Of a stretch of DNA of 48,600 nt, positions 33,807 to 41,811 are shown piece after piece. Under the pieces are notes generated by a model. The model ran no database searches. It saw nothing but the letters and a program-made list of their open reading frames with translations, and was not told the DNA's origin. Source of the DNA: UBA1732 sp045114455 (GTDB lineage: Bacteria; Verrucomicrobiota; Lentisphaeria; Victivallales; UBA1829); contig JBGUKN010000046.1 in NCBI GenBank assembly GCA_045114455.1, positions 1 through 48,600 of the forward strand, written 5' to 3'. Numbering within the stretch: the stretch's first letter is position 1; each line of letters opens with the position of its first letter. Position numbers and translations under genes: made by a program.

Positions 33807-33834
33807 ACTATACAGCCTGTTTTCCTTTTTGCAA
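33807..33834 (-). promoter_or_regulatory. Promoter of LRR gene 1
   Basis: On the minus strand: TTGCAA (33829-33834), 16-base spacer, TATAGT (33807-33812). Predicts a leader of about 80 bases that includes repeat copy C. Confidence 0.55.
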
Positions 33835-33913
33835 GGGCGGTAAGGAAAAGGATTCGACAAAAAGGAAGCTCCGGACCTCGGGTTTCATTGTTATGACATG
33901 GCAGGAGCAGGGC

Positions 33914-35266
33914 TCAGCGTTCTCCCGGCCGAGCGGCGTTACGGGATGCCATCTGCCTGCGGACGGATTCCTCGCAGGGGACGCCCTGGAACGCATCGGC
34001 CGCGATCTCCTTCACCCCCTCCGGGATCGTGATCTCCTTCAGCGCAGGACACCATATGAACGCTTTTTCCTCTATGGTTTTTAGGCTCGCAGGCAGGATA
34101 ACGCGTTCCAGCTTGCGACAGTCGGCGAATGCACGAAAACCAATGGTCTCGACGCCCTCCGGGATCCTGATCTCCTTCAGTTCAGGGCAATTATCAAAAG
34201 CGGCGAGGTCTATGGAGGTAATTCCGTCCGGCAGTTCGACCGTTTCCAGCCCCTTGCAATTGATGAAGGCATCCGGCAGGTTCGAAGACAGAATCGGCGG
34301 CCATTTGATATGTTTGAGAGCATAACAATCTCCAAATGCGCCGTCCCCGATCGTGATCGGTCCCGACGGCATCCTGAAATCCTCCAGAACGTGGCAATAG
34401 CGAAATGCCCACATTCCGATGGTCTTCACGCTGTCCGGTAGCCGGAGCGTTTTCAGCGCGAAACACTGGCTGAACGCCCCCTCGCCGATGGTCTCGACAC
34501 CGTCCGGCAGCATGATCGACTCCAGAAGTTCGCAATTCATGAAAGCATCTTTCCCGATGGAACGGATTCCCTCCGGGAACTCGATCTGTTTTAACTTCAG
34601 GCACCAGCCGAAGGCATCGTGCCCGATGGATGCATCCTCCGGCGGCGCGGCAGCTTCGCCGTCCATGTTCAGCGTAACGCTTTCCAGCGACGGAAGGTTA
34701 TAGAACGCACGGTATTCGATGGAGGCATGCGCCGGGATCACGACCGATTTCAGATTCCGGTTCACCTTAGAGGAAAAAGCATTGGACGGAATGATGCTGA
34801 CCGAGTTCGGGAATACGACCGATTCCAGGTCCTTGCATTGGCGGAACGCGTCGCCGTCGATGTCCGTCACGCCCTCTGGGATCACGAGCTTGACCGCGTT
34901 CGGAGGCGCACGGTGGAACACTACCTTGTCGACGTCCCCGTTGGATTCAATGGAAATGCCGGCATATTTGAGGTCGAGGTGTTCGCCGTCGGCGTTTACG
35001 ATATCCTTCTCGGACACGCGCGACGGAGTCACGATCTCTTCTACAACTTCTTCCGCCGGGACGACGATGATGTTTCCATCTTTGTCGAACTCGGTCTTCT
35101 CGGAAGAAATGATGTTCCCGTCGTCGTCCACATAGATTATGTCCGCCCGCAGCGGGCAGAGAAAACAGAAAAACGAAGCGAAAACGGGGAGAAACACCCC
35201 GAAACCGCGCCGGACGGTCAGGCGGGCGGTTGAAGAGAAATGCTGAGAGATGGAACGTTCGAGCAT
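33914..35266 (-). CDS. BspA-like leucine-rich-repeat exported protein 2
   Basis: 450 residues from the ATG at 35266 (GGAGG 5 bases upstream). Same plan as the neighbour: basic start, hydrophobic signal-like segment identical to LRR protein 1 over about 20 residues, then IYVDDDGNIISSEKTEFDKD, a linker, and about ten LRR_5 repeats (for example GVETIGEGAFSQCFALKTL). The DNA coding the shared N-terminus is almost unchanged between the two genes while the repeat regions differ, pointing to a recent duplication or local gene conversion. Probably exported. Confidence 0.88.
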   Translation of the reverse strand: MLERSISQHFSSTARLTVRRGFGVFLPVFASFFCFLCPLRADIIYVDDDGNIISSEKTEFDKDGNIIVVPAEEVVEEIVTPSRVSEKDIVNADGEHLDLKYAGISIESNGDVDKVVFHRAPPNAVKLVIPEGVTDIDGDAFRQCKDLESVVFPNSVSIIPSNAFSSKVNRNLKSVVIPAHASIEYRAFYNLPSLESVTLNMDGEAAAPPEDASIGHDAFGWCLKLKQIEFPEGIRSIGKDAFMNCELLESIMLPDGVETIGEGAFSQCFALKTLRLPDSVKTIGMWAFRYCHVLEDFRMPSGPITIGDGAFGDCYALKHIKWPPILSSNLPDAFINCKGLETVELPDGITSIDLAAFDNCPELKEIRIPEGVETIGFRAFADCRKLERVILPASLKTIEEKAFIWCPALKEITIPEGVKEIAADAFQGVPCEESVRRQMASRNAARPGER

Positions 35267-35794
35267 AAAGACCTCCGTCGGCGGATGGATGAAAAAAGCA
35301 AACTGACTGAAAACCAACAAAGAACGGTGCGGATGAACCCGTTCTTCCTATTTGACAACTCCGCAAGCATATTTCTTAATGCTTTTTCCGCGCAATTGCG
35401 GAAAAAACCGAAAACTCCGCAAGCTTCGATGAATGTTCGGTAAACATCAGCCCATTTCGCACCTGCAGGTCAACAGAGTTTGTCAATGAAATATACAGCT
35501 GGTCTCCACGTTTTTCAAGCTTACGGAAAAAGAAAAGAATAAAAGCGGATAAAAAGCCCTGAGAAACTGTCGGATAAAGCATCCGTCATTCCGTCGTCAT
35601 TCCGTTGTCATTCCGTCATTTCATTGATTATCAGTATATTTCATTTGACGAATCCCGGTTTTATCCTTCAGCTGTCCGGTTCCGGGTATAAATGGCGAAT
35701 CATAAAAAAAGCCCGCAACACCTGCATATGCAAGGATCCGGGGAATGCGCTTTTCAGATAAAGCCGGAAGAAGGATGGCAGTCCTTTTTCCCGT
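35267..35794. other. 528-bp gap with several repeat structures, no gene
   Basis: Upstream of LRR gene 2. It contains an inverted repeat AAGAACGG (35320-35327) / CCGTTCTT (35339-35346); a 9-bp hairpin TTTTTCCGC (35383-35391) / GCGGAAAAA (35398-35406); a 12-bp direct repeat AACTCCGCAAGC at 35357-35368 and 35413-35424, flanking that hairpin; and tandem GTCATTCCGT units from 35585. I see no reliable ORF and no clear promoter, although LRR gene 2 must be transcribed from here. Confidence 0.55.
35585..35616 (+). repeat. 11-bp tandem repeat GTCATTCCGT(C/T)
   Basis: Three copies head to tail (35585-35595, 35596-35606, 35607-35616), followed by a degenerate CATTTCATT. Helical-turn spacing could suit a DNA-binding protein, or this may be simple slippage. 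Confidence 0.7.
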
Positions 35795-36619
35795 TTACAT
35801 CGCCAGAAGTTCCCTTACCGCGGCGACCATCTTCGGCGTATAGGAAACATTGTTGGCCCAGCCGCCCAGCGGCAAATTGTTCTTCGGGCCCATTCTGACT
35901 GCCGTATTCAATCCCGTCTGCTCCCTGACCCAATCCGGGGTAAGCAGGATCCGGGGGATCTTCATCAGCTCGGCAAGCGAGAAGAAGCCCGACTGGTTCG
36001 CGATAAAGCCTTTCGCCCCGGCCAGATACCGCGCCACCGTCAGAAGACTGTCCTCCGGCTTCAACTCCACTCTGTCCAGATCAAAGAATTCTTTCCGGAA
36101 AGTCTGATGCTCCTTCTCCGTTCCGAGAAACACCAGACGGTCCCGGAATTCCTTCAGCTTCATGTAGTCGATCCCCCGGTTCACATAGCGTTCCGTGAGG
36201 GTCAGCAGGACCTTGTCCCTGTAAGCGGGATCCGGCTCCACGGTAACGATTTTCTTCCAGAATTCGCGCGGAAGCGTCTGAACTATAAAGTTGTAATACC
36301 AGTCCCTGATTTCGCATCCGAACGGATTGATATAACGGTTCCGGAAGGAATTCAGGTCGAGAGCCCCTTTTTCGGGCTCTTCCCGGATCGTCACCGAATG
36401 AATATAGGGCTGGCTTTCCAGCAGGGGCCGGATAAACAGCGCGTCTTTTTCGGAAAGCAGGATGCTGTCGTCGGAAGCATTTCCGAAATCGGACATTCTT
36501 TTGTTGATCTGGATATTGTAATCGAACTGACGGTCTCCGTGACGGAGGGATACTTCCACGCAAAAATAGAGGGAAAACAGGATGTCTCCCATCTTTCCGG
36601 CATGATTGAACGTCAGCAT
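35795..36619 (-). CDS. GT-B-like (heptosyltransferase-like) protein, unassigned
   Basis: 274 residues without signal peptide or membrane helix. The N-terminus (LTFNHAGKMGDILFSLYFCV) has the Gly-Asp segment typical of family 9 transferases, and the C-terminal part (KGFIANQSGFFSLAELMKIPRILLTPDW) resembles their nucleotide-sugar-binding 'N-S-G...A' region. The middle is unlike ADP-heptose transferases I know, and the protein is shorter than usual (about 340). I therefore call it GT-B-like only. It stands alone, between ackA and the LRR region, with a weak AAAGGT site before the ATG. Its lower GC compared with neighbours hints at later acquisition. Confidence 0.5.
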   Translation of the reverse strand: MLTFNHAGKMGDILFSLYFCVEVSLRHGDRQFDYNIQINKRMSDFGNASDDSILLSEKDALFIRPLLESQPYIHSVTIREEPEKGALDLNSFRNRYINPFGCEIRDWYYNFIVQTLPREFWKKIVTVEPDPAYRDKVLLTLTERYVNRGIDYMKLKEFRDRLVFLGTEKEHQTFRKEFFDLDRVELKPEDSLLTVARYLAGAKGFIANQSGFFSLAELMKIPRILLTPDWVREQTGLNTAVRMGPKNNLPLGGWANNVSYTPKMVAAVRELLAM

Positions 36620-36688
36620 AACAGACCTTTTCTCCGTTTACTCTCTCATATTCTTCCGGTCATGTGCGGCAAAAAGCCTTTCCGCCCC

Positions 36689-36717
36689 CCTTCCCCCGGT
36701 ACGCTTTCGGGGGAAGG
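36689..36717 (-). terminator. Probable ackA terminator
   Basis: CCTTCCCCC (36689-36697) pairs with GGGGGAAGG (36709-36717). On the minus strand the nearest T run (GGCTTTTTG) is some 12 bases beyond the stem, so it is imperfect as an intrinsic terminator. Confidence 0.45.
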
Positions 36718-36742
36718 CGAAACGGACCGGATCCGGATTCGG

Positions 36743-37954
36743 TCAGGCGAGGCCGAGAGTCTTGACGGTTTCGAGGGCGATCATCAGCTCTTCGTTGGTG
36801 GGCATGACGATGGCCTTCCAGCTGCTGTCGTCGGTGGAGATGACGCCGGCCTTGCCGAAGCAATCCTTGTTCTTCGCGTCGTCACACTTGATGCCGAGGC
36901 AGGCGATGCCGTCGAGAATGGCCTTGCGTTCCGGAATGGAGTGTTCGCCGATGCCGCCGGTGAAGACGATGGCGTCCGCGCCACCGAGGAGCACGTAGTA
37001 GGAGCCGATGTATTTCACGATGCGGCGGATGAACATCTTCAGGGCGAGGGCGGCGTCCTTGTTGCCGGAGTCGGCGGCGTTCACGATGTCGCGCATGTCG
37101 CCGCTGCCGATCCCGCCGACCGCGAGGAGGCCGGACTTCTTGTTCAGGATGGTGTCGACTTCCTTGGCTGTGTTGCCGACATCGACCATGCGGAGGACGG
37201 CGGCGGGGTCCATGTCGCCGCTGCGGGTGCCCATCATGAGGCCCTCGAGCGGGGTGAGGCCCATCGTGGTGTCGATGACCTTGCCATTCTTGACGGCGGC
37301 CATGCTGCAGCCGTTGCCGAGGTGGCAGGTGATGATCGTGATGTCTTCGGGCTTCCTGCCGAGGAACTCGGCGGTGGAGAGCGTCACGAAACGATGGCTG
37401 GTGCCGTGGAAACCGTACTTGCGGATGCCGTACTTCTTGTAGAACTCCATCGGGATGGCGTAGAGGTAGGCCTCCGGGGGCATGGTCTGGTGGAACTGCG
37501 TGTCGAAGACCGCCACGTTCGGGACGCCCGCGAAGATCTCCTCGCAGGCTTCGATGCCGCTGAGGTTGGCGGGGTTGTGGAGCGGTCCCAGCGGGATGCA
37601 CTCGCGGATGATGTCCTTGACCGCTTCGTCGACCTTGACCGGGGCGGTGACCTTTTCGCCGCCGTGGAGCACGCGGTGACCGATGGCCTTGACTTCGGAC
37701 AGGCTCTTCAGGACGCCGATCTGCGGATCGACGAGCTTGGCGCAGACCGCGCGGAGGCCGTCGGAGTGGTTCTTCACGCCTTCGGGGGATTCCTCGAACT
37801 TGAAACCGTCCGGACGCTTGATGATGAGGTTCGGGGTCGGGGTGCCGACGCGCTCCACCAGGCCGGACGCGATGACGGTGTTATTGCCGCCTTCCATGTC
37901 GAAAAGCGTGAATTTGAGGGAGGAGCTGCCGGAGTTGATCACGAGAATTTTCAT
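36743..37954 (-). CDS. ackA: Acetate kinase
   Basis: Interconverts acetyl phosphate plus ADP and acetate plus ATP, the energy-yielding end of acetate fermentation. 403 residues, standard length. ASKHA-fold motifs: LVINSGSSSLKFT at the N-terminus, FDTQFHQTMPP, YGFHGTSHRFV, CHLGNGCSM and FTGGIGEHS. The start at 37954 is set by AAAGGA 6-7 bases upstream; the reading frame runs open much further upstream but across the promoter. No phosphotransacetylase gene is adjacent, so it forms a single-gene unit. Fits fermentative, anaerobic metabolism alongside the hydrogenase. Confidence 0.97.
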   Translation of the reverse strand: MKILVINSGSSSLKFTLFDMEGGNNTVIASGLVERVGTPTPNLIIKRPDGFKFEESPEGVKNHSDGLRAVCAKLVDPQIGVLKSLSEVKAIGHRVLHGGEKVTAPVKVDEAVKDIIRECIPLGPLHNPANLSGIEACEEIFAGVPNVAVFDTQFHQTMPPEAYLYAIPMEFYKKYGIRKYGFHGTSHRFVTLSTAEFLGRKPEDITIITCHLGNGCSMAAVKNGKVIDTTMGLTPLEGLMMGTRSGDMDPAAVLRMVDVGNTAKEVDTILNKKSGLLAVGGIGSGDMRDIVNAADSGNKDAALALKMFIRRIVKYIGSYYVLLGGADAIVFTGGIGEHSIPERKAILDGIACLGIKCDDAKNKDCFGKAGVISTDDSSWKAIVMPTNEELMIALETVKTLGLA

Positions 37955-38000
37955 GCGGAATCCTTTACGGTTTCGGGGTTTAAAATCGAAGAAAGTAAAT

Positions 38001-38029
38001 AATATAGCATAATTCTCCGGAAAATGCAA
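38001..38029 (-). promoter_or_regulatory. ackA promoter
   Basis: On the minus strand: TTGCAT (38024-38029), 17-base spacer ending TGC, TATATT (38001-38006); about 47 bases before the start. Confidence 0.72.
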
Positions 38030-38077
38030 GGAAAAGCGATGCGTTCGCGCGTTTTTTCCGCGGGGACCGGCGCGGGA

Positions 38078-38111
38078 TTTTTCGATCAGCGCGTTTTTTT
38101 CGATCAGCGCG
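38078..38111 (+). repeat. 16-bp tandem duplication spanning the thiamine pyrophosphokinase stop codon
   Basis: TTTTTCGATCAGCGCG at 38078-38093 and again at 38096-38111. The right copy contains the stop codon of the gene; the left copy lies just beyond the gene, in frame 18 bases away. Confidence 0.75.
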
Positions 38112-38736
38112 GGAAATACAGCAGAAGCGGCGCGCGCCCGTCGAACGTCAGCGAAAATACCGGCGCGGTCGTCTCGTTCAGCGTGCCGCACCACCAGAAC
38201 GGCAGGCGGAGCTTGTCGAGCGGGTATTTCAGGCCGGACGCCGTGATCGGCATTTCCGGGTGGAAGCTGAAGATTGAGACTTTCGTGTCGACGGGCCGGC
38301 GGAACGAAGCGGATTTCAGCACGGGCAGGAACGTGCCGTAATCGGTCTCCATGCGGACCTCGGCCCCAGCGGCGGCGAAGAGCGGCAGCAGGGACGCGTT
38401 TCCGAGCAGATGGTCTTCGCGGCGGCCCCCTGCCCCGAGGATCACGACATTGCGCCAACCGCGCGCCATACATACGCGGAACGCCTTCGACAAATCGTTC
38501 GTCTCCTGCTCGGATTCATGGACGAGGCGTTTCCCGAAGCGTTTCCGCAGGGCGGGGTCGAGGCTGTCCAGGTCACCGACCACAAGATCAGGTTCCATCC
38601 CGGCGCGCAGCAGATTTGCGGCGGCGCCGTCGCAGCAGACGATCCGTCCGGCGGCGCGCAGCGTCTCCAGAAGGCATTTGCGGCGGGGGAAACTGCCGTT
38701 CGCCAGGATGACCGTGTAGTCCGCGGAACCGCTCAC
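38104..38736 (-). CDS. Thiamine pyrophosphokinase
   Basis: Transfers pyrophosphate from ATP to thiamine, giving the cofactor thiamine diphosphate. About 210 residues from a GTG at 38736 with GGAGG 7 bases upstream; no ATG is suitably placed. Family signatures: VILANGSFP at the N-terminus, CCDGAAANLL, VVGDLDSLDP (metal and pyrophosphate binding), QETNDLSKA and GAGGRREDHLLGN, followed by a beta-rich C-terminal domain. The start is 20 bp after the arnD stop, so it is probably transcribed with the arn genes, although its function is unrelated. Its last bases lie in a short tandem duplication. Confidence 0.85.
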   Translation of the reverse strand: MSGSADYTVILANGSFPRRKCLLETLRAAGRIVCCDGAAANLLRAGMEPDLVVGDLDSLDPALRKRFGKRLVHESEQETNDLSKAFRVCMARGWRNVVILGAGGRREDHLLGNASLLPLFAAAGAEVRMETDYGTFLPVLKSASFRRPVDTKVSIFSFHPEMPITASGLKYPLDKLRLPFWWCGTLNETTAPVFSLTFDGRAPLLLYFPR

Positions 38737-38756
38737 AATGGCCTCCGGAATGCGTT

Positions 38757-39644
38757 TTATGGAGCTTGCAGCGCCATCCAGCCCTCGCGTCCGGGCAGGA
38801 CGCCGGAACGGATGGAACCGGACGGAATCGCGGACGGATCGGACGGCAGCAGGTCGCCCGGCGCGCAGAATTCGATCCCGCGCGCCTTCGCCATGCTCAG
38901 GAAATCGTCGAAGAGGTCGGCGCAGATGCCGCCCTCGGCCTCGGCGTGGATGGTCAGCAGGTTCATGCCGTCGGGCGAGGCGGTGGCGAGGAGGCGTTCG
39001 TTGTAGTTTTCGCGCGTGACGCCGTCGCGGCCGAGCAGTTCGTCGTAGGTCGGCATATTCAGCGGGATCTGCGGCGTCTCCAGCTGTTTCCCGTCCACGA
39101 CCGGACGGAAGATGGAGCTGCCGCGGCAGTCGCTGTTGTAGCGGAATCCGAACGTTTCCTTGGCTGTGAGCACGGCGTCGGTGGTCTTCCATCCGGGAGA
39201 GGCGGAGCAGACGGGCGGCTTACCCGTGATGCGTTCGATTTCGTCGTACGCCATCCTGAGGTGCTTCAGGATCAGTTCAGGCGAAAACGACGCGATGCGG
39301 TTCTGCCATTTGCAGTGATCCCAGGCGTGAAGCCCGATCTCGTGTCCGGCGGCGGCGCAGTCGCGCAGCGCCTGTTCGTTGCGCCGACCGATGGCGGGGC
39401 CGGGCCAGGCCGTTCCCATGAGGAGGATGTCCATCCCGTAAAGCCCGGGGGCGTTCGTGCGGAGCATCTTGAACAGGAAGGTCGGCTTCAGCAGACGCCA
39501 CAGGTTGCGCCCCATGTTGTCCGGGCCGACCGAGAAGAAATACGCCGCGCGGACGCCGTGCCGGTCCATGGCGCGCAGGAGGGAAGGCACTCCCTTTCGC
39601 GTGCCCCGGAAGGTATCGACGTCTACGCGGATGGCGATCTTCAT
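38757..39644 (-). CDS. arnD: ArnD deformylase
   Basis: Removes the formyl group from undecaprenyl-phosphate 4-deoxy-4-formamido-L-arabinose at the inner membrane, giving the L-Ara4N donor. 295 residues, as in enterobacteria (about 296). Close agreement along the length: RVDVDTFRGTRKGVPSLL, FFSVGPDNMGRNLWRLLKP, GTAWPGPAIG, IGLHAWDHCKWQ, RYNSDCRGSSIFRP and GREGWMALQ. The metal ligands of the NodB fold are present (Asp of VDVD, His of HAWDH). The ribosome binding site (GAGGTG, 5 bases before the ATG) lies inside the end arm of the 160-bp inverted-repeat element, an arrangement that could hide it. Confidence 0.95.
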   Translation of the reverse strand: MKIAIRVDVDTFRGTRKGVPSLLRAMDRHGVRAAYFFSVGPDNMGRNLWRLLKPTFLFKMLRTNAPGLYGMDILLMGTAWPGPAIGRRNEQALRDCAAAGHEIGLHAWDHCKWQNRIASFSPELILKHLRMAYDEIERITGKPPVCSASPGWKTTDAVLTAKETFGFRYNSDCRGSSIFRPVVDGKQLETPQIPLNMPTYDELLGRDGVTRENYNERLLATASPDGMNLLTIHAEAEGGICADLFDDFLSMAKARGIEFCAPGDLLPSDPSAIPSGSIRSGVLPGREGWMALQAP

Positions 39645-39649
39645 CAGGG

Positions 39650-39809
39650 CACCTCTATTAATTCAGTTGGATGGTTTTTCAGCAGACAGGCAAACAGGAC
39701 GATGCAGGAAGATTTGAGCGTGGCTGCCTGAAAACGTAACCACCGAAAATCTTCCCAATCGGGATTTGCCTGAATGCGAAAAGCCGCCGGAATCCAATTG
39801 ATAGAGGTG
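39650..39809. repeat. 160-bp nested inverted-repeat element between arnA and arnD
   Basis: Ends: CACCTCTAT (39650-39658) and ATAGAGGTG (39801-39809), a perfect 9-bp inverted repeat, continued by TAATT (39659-39663) with AATTG (39796-39800). Nested inside, in order: TTTTC (39676-39680) / GAAAA (39778-39782); CAGGCAAA (39687-39694) / TTTGCCTG (39765-39772); GGAAGATTT (39707-39715) / AAATCTTCC (39747-39755); GTGG (39720-39723) / CCAC (39740-39743). It fills the arnA-arnD gap, contains no gene, and its arnD-side arm contains the arnD ribosome binding site. It could be a small mobile (MITE-like) element, an mRNA regulator, or both. Confidence 0.78.
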
Positions 39810-39813
39810 ACCA

Positions 39814-41805
39814 TTATTTTTTGATCCCGAATTCGCCGGAGGAAATGGCCTGCTGGAGGAAGAAGTCAAGCGTCTGCTTGATGGATTCGCGCAGGGGCAC
39901 GACGGGCTTCCAGCCGCAGTACTTCATGGCGTTGCGGATGCTGGGCTTGCGGTGCTGGCAGTCCTGATAGCCCGCGCCGTAGAACGTGCCGCTTTCGACT
40001 TCCTTGCAGCCGGCGAACGGCGGGAATTTCTTGCGGAGCGGGTGTTCGTTGAAGAGTTCGACGAGAATTTCGGCGAGCTCCTTGATGCTGGCTTCGTTGT
40101 CCGGGTTGCCGATGTTGATGATCTTGCCGTCGCAGAGGCCGTCCTTGTTCTCGATGATGCGGAAGAGGCACTCGATGCCGTCGGTCACGTGCGTGAAGCA
40201 GCGTTTCTGCGCGCCGCCGTCGATGAGCAGAATCGGGTTGCCCTGCACCAGGTTCAGGATCAGCTGGGTGATGGCACGGGAGCTGCCGATGCGGGCGGAG
40301 GAGAGCGAGTCGAGCTTCGGGCCCATCCAGTTGAACGGCCGGAAGAGCGTGAACTTGAGGCCGCGGGTGGAGCCGTAAGCCCAGATCACGCGGTCGAGCA
40401 TCTGCTTGCTGCAGGAGTAGATCCAGCGCTGCATGCGGATCGGGCCGAGGATGAGGCGGGAGTTGTCCTCGTCGAAATTCTCGTCGTCGCACATGGCGTA
40501 GACTTCGGAGGTGGAGGGGAAGATGATGCGCTTGTTGTACTTCGCGCAGTAGCGGACGATCTTCAGGTTCTCCTCGAAGTCGAGCTCGAAGACGCGGAGC
40601 GGATTGCGCGTGTATTCGATCGGGGTGGCGATGGCGACCAGCGGCAGCACCACGTCGCACTTGCGGACATGGTATTCGATCCACTCGTGATTGATCTGCA
40701 CGTCGCCCTCGAAGAAGTGAAAGTCCGGGTGGGACAGCAGATCGGTGATGTATCCGCTGCGGAGGTCCATGCCGTACACCTCGTAGTTGCCGTCGTCGAG
40801 CAGGCGCTTGCTGATGGCGCTGCCGATGAAGCCGTTCACGCCCAGGATCAGCACGCTCTTCTTGCGCTTCGGACCGACGATCGGGGAATTGGTCAGGATC
40901 ATCTTCGGGGTGAAGCGGCTGTCCGCGGCGAGCTGTTCGCCGGTCGTGTACAGGCCGCCGTCTTTCTGCGCGAAGTTCACCTGCACGGCGCCCTTGCCGC
41001 AGGCGATCACGAACGGACTGACGGAGACGATGGTGCCTGCCGGGGCTTTCTTCTTCAGCGGCACGACCGAAACGTCCCAGATGAAATATTTCTGAGCGGC
41101 GATGAACGTGAACGCGCCGGGGAAGGGACGGGTCACGCCGCGCACGAGGTTTCGGACGGACACTGCATCCTTCGTCCAGTCGATGAGCCCGTCGGCGGGG
41201 TGGCGGCGGCCGAAATAGGTCGCCTGTTTCTCATCCTGCTTTTTGCCTTTGGCCTTGCCCGCGAGCACGGAGGGCAGGACCTTGGCGAGCATCTTTTCCG
41301 CGGCGGCGGCGGCCTTCAGGTGCGCGTCCTTCGCCGTATCGGAATCCCTGATCGCGAATTTCTCCTGCGCCACGATGTCGCCGGCGTCGACCTTCGCGGT
41401 CATTTTGTGGAGCGTCACGCCCGATTCCTTCTCGCCGTTGATGACGGCCCAGTTCAGCGGAGCGCAGCCGCGGTATTTCGGGAGAAGCGAGCCGTGGAGG
41501 TTGAATGCGCCCTTCTTCGGGATGGAAAAGATATCCTTGCCGATGACCTTCCGGTAGTAGAACGAGAAAATGAAGTCGGGAGCCATCTTCCTGATGCGGG
41601 CGGCCCAGAGCGGATGGTTGACGTCTTCCGGCGCGAAAACCGGGATGCCGAGGGCTGCGGCGGTTTCGGCGACGGAACGGAACCAGAGGTTCTCGTTGGG
41701 ATCGTCGGCGTGGGTGAAGACGGCCTGAATGGTTACGCCGGCCTTGACGAGCTGTTCGATGCCGATGCAGCCGATGTTGTTGTAAGCGAAGACGACAGCT
41801 TTCAT
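39814..41805 (-). CDS. arnA: Bifunctional UDP-L-Ara4N formyltransferase / UDP-GlcA C-4'' decarboxylase ArnA
   Basis: Two enzymes in one chain: the C-terminal domain oxidises and decarboxylates UDP-glucuronate to the 4-keto pentose, and the N-terminal domain formylates UDP-L-Ara4N made by ArnB. 663 residues against 660 in E. coli. Formyltransferase residues N102, H104 (FNLHGSLLPK) and D140 fall at the same numbers as in E. coli. The SDR domain has GVNGFIGSAIS (about 322-332), S433-E434, Y463, K467 and R619, again at identical numbers. A Lys-rich linker lies near residues 183-194. Six bp separate it from arnC; the 160-bp inverted-repeat element follows. Confidence 0.97.
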   Translation of the reverse strand: MKAVVFAYNNIGCIGIEQLVKAGVTIQAVFTHADDPNENLWFRSVAETAAALGIPVFAPEDVNHPLWAARIRKMAPDFIFSFYYRKVIGKDIFSIPKKGAFNLHGSLLPKYRGCAPLNWAVINGEKESGVTLHKMTAKVDAGDIVAQEKFAIRDSDTAKDAHLKAAAAAEKMLAKVLPSVLAGKAKGKKQDEKQATYFGRRHPADGLIDWTKDAVSVRNLVRGVTRPFPGAFTFIAAQKYFIWDVSVVPLKKKAPAGTIVSVSPFVIACGKGAVQVNFAQKDGGLYTTGEQLAADSRFTPKMILTNSPIVGPKRKKSVLILGVNGFIGSAISKRLLDDGNYEVYGMDLRSGYITDLLSHPDFHFFEGDVQINHEWIEYHVRKCDVVLPLVAIATPIEYTRNPLRVFELDFEENLKIVRYCAKYNKRIIFPSTSEVYAMCDDENFDEDNSRLILGPIRMQRWIYSCSKQMLDRVIWAYGSTRGLKFTLFRPFNWMGPKLDSLSSARIGSSRAITQLILNLVQGNPILLIDGGAQKRCFTHVTDGIECLFRIIENKDGLCDGKIINIGNPDNEASIKELAEILVELFNEHPLRKKFPPFAGCKEVESGTFYGAGYQDCQHRKPSIRNAMKYCGWKPVVPLRESIKQTLDFFLQQAISSGEFGIKK

Positions 41806-41811
41806 GCGGTG

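Noticed and set aside
32047..35266. Regular spacing of repeats in the LRR genes considered as CRISPR
   Set aside because: The repeats are coding LRR_5 units of variable sequence without unique spacers.
37955..38473. In-frame upstream extension of ackA
   Set aside because: It would cross the ackA promoter and the antisense-frame end of the thiamine pyrophosphokinase gene; the internal ATG at 37954 has a ribosome binding site and starts the conserved N-terminus.
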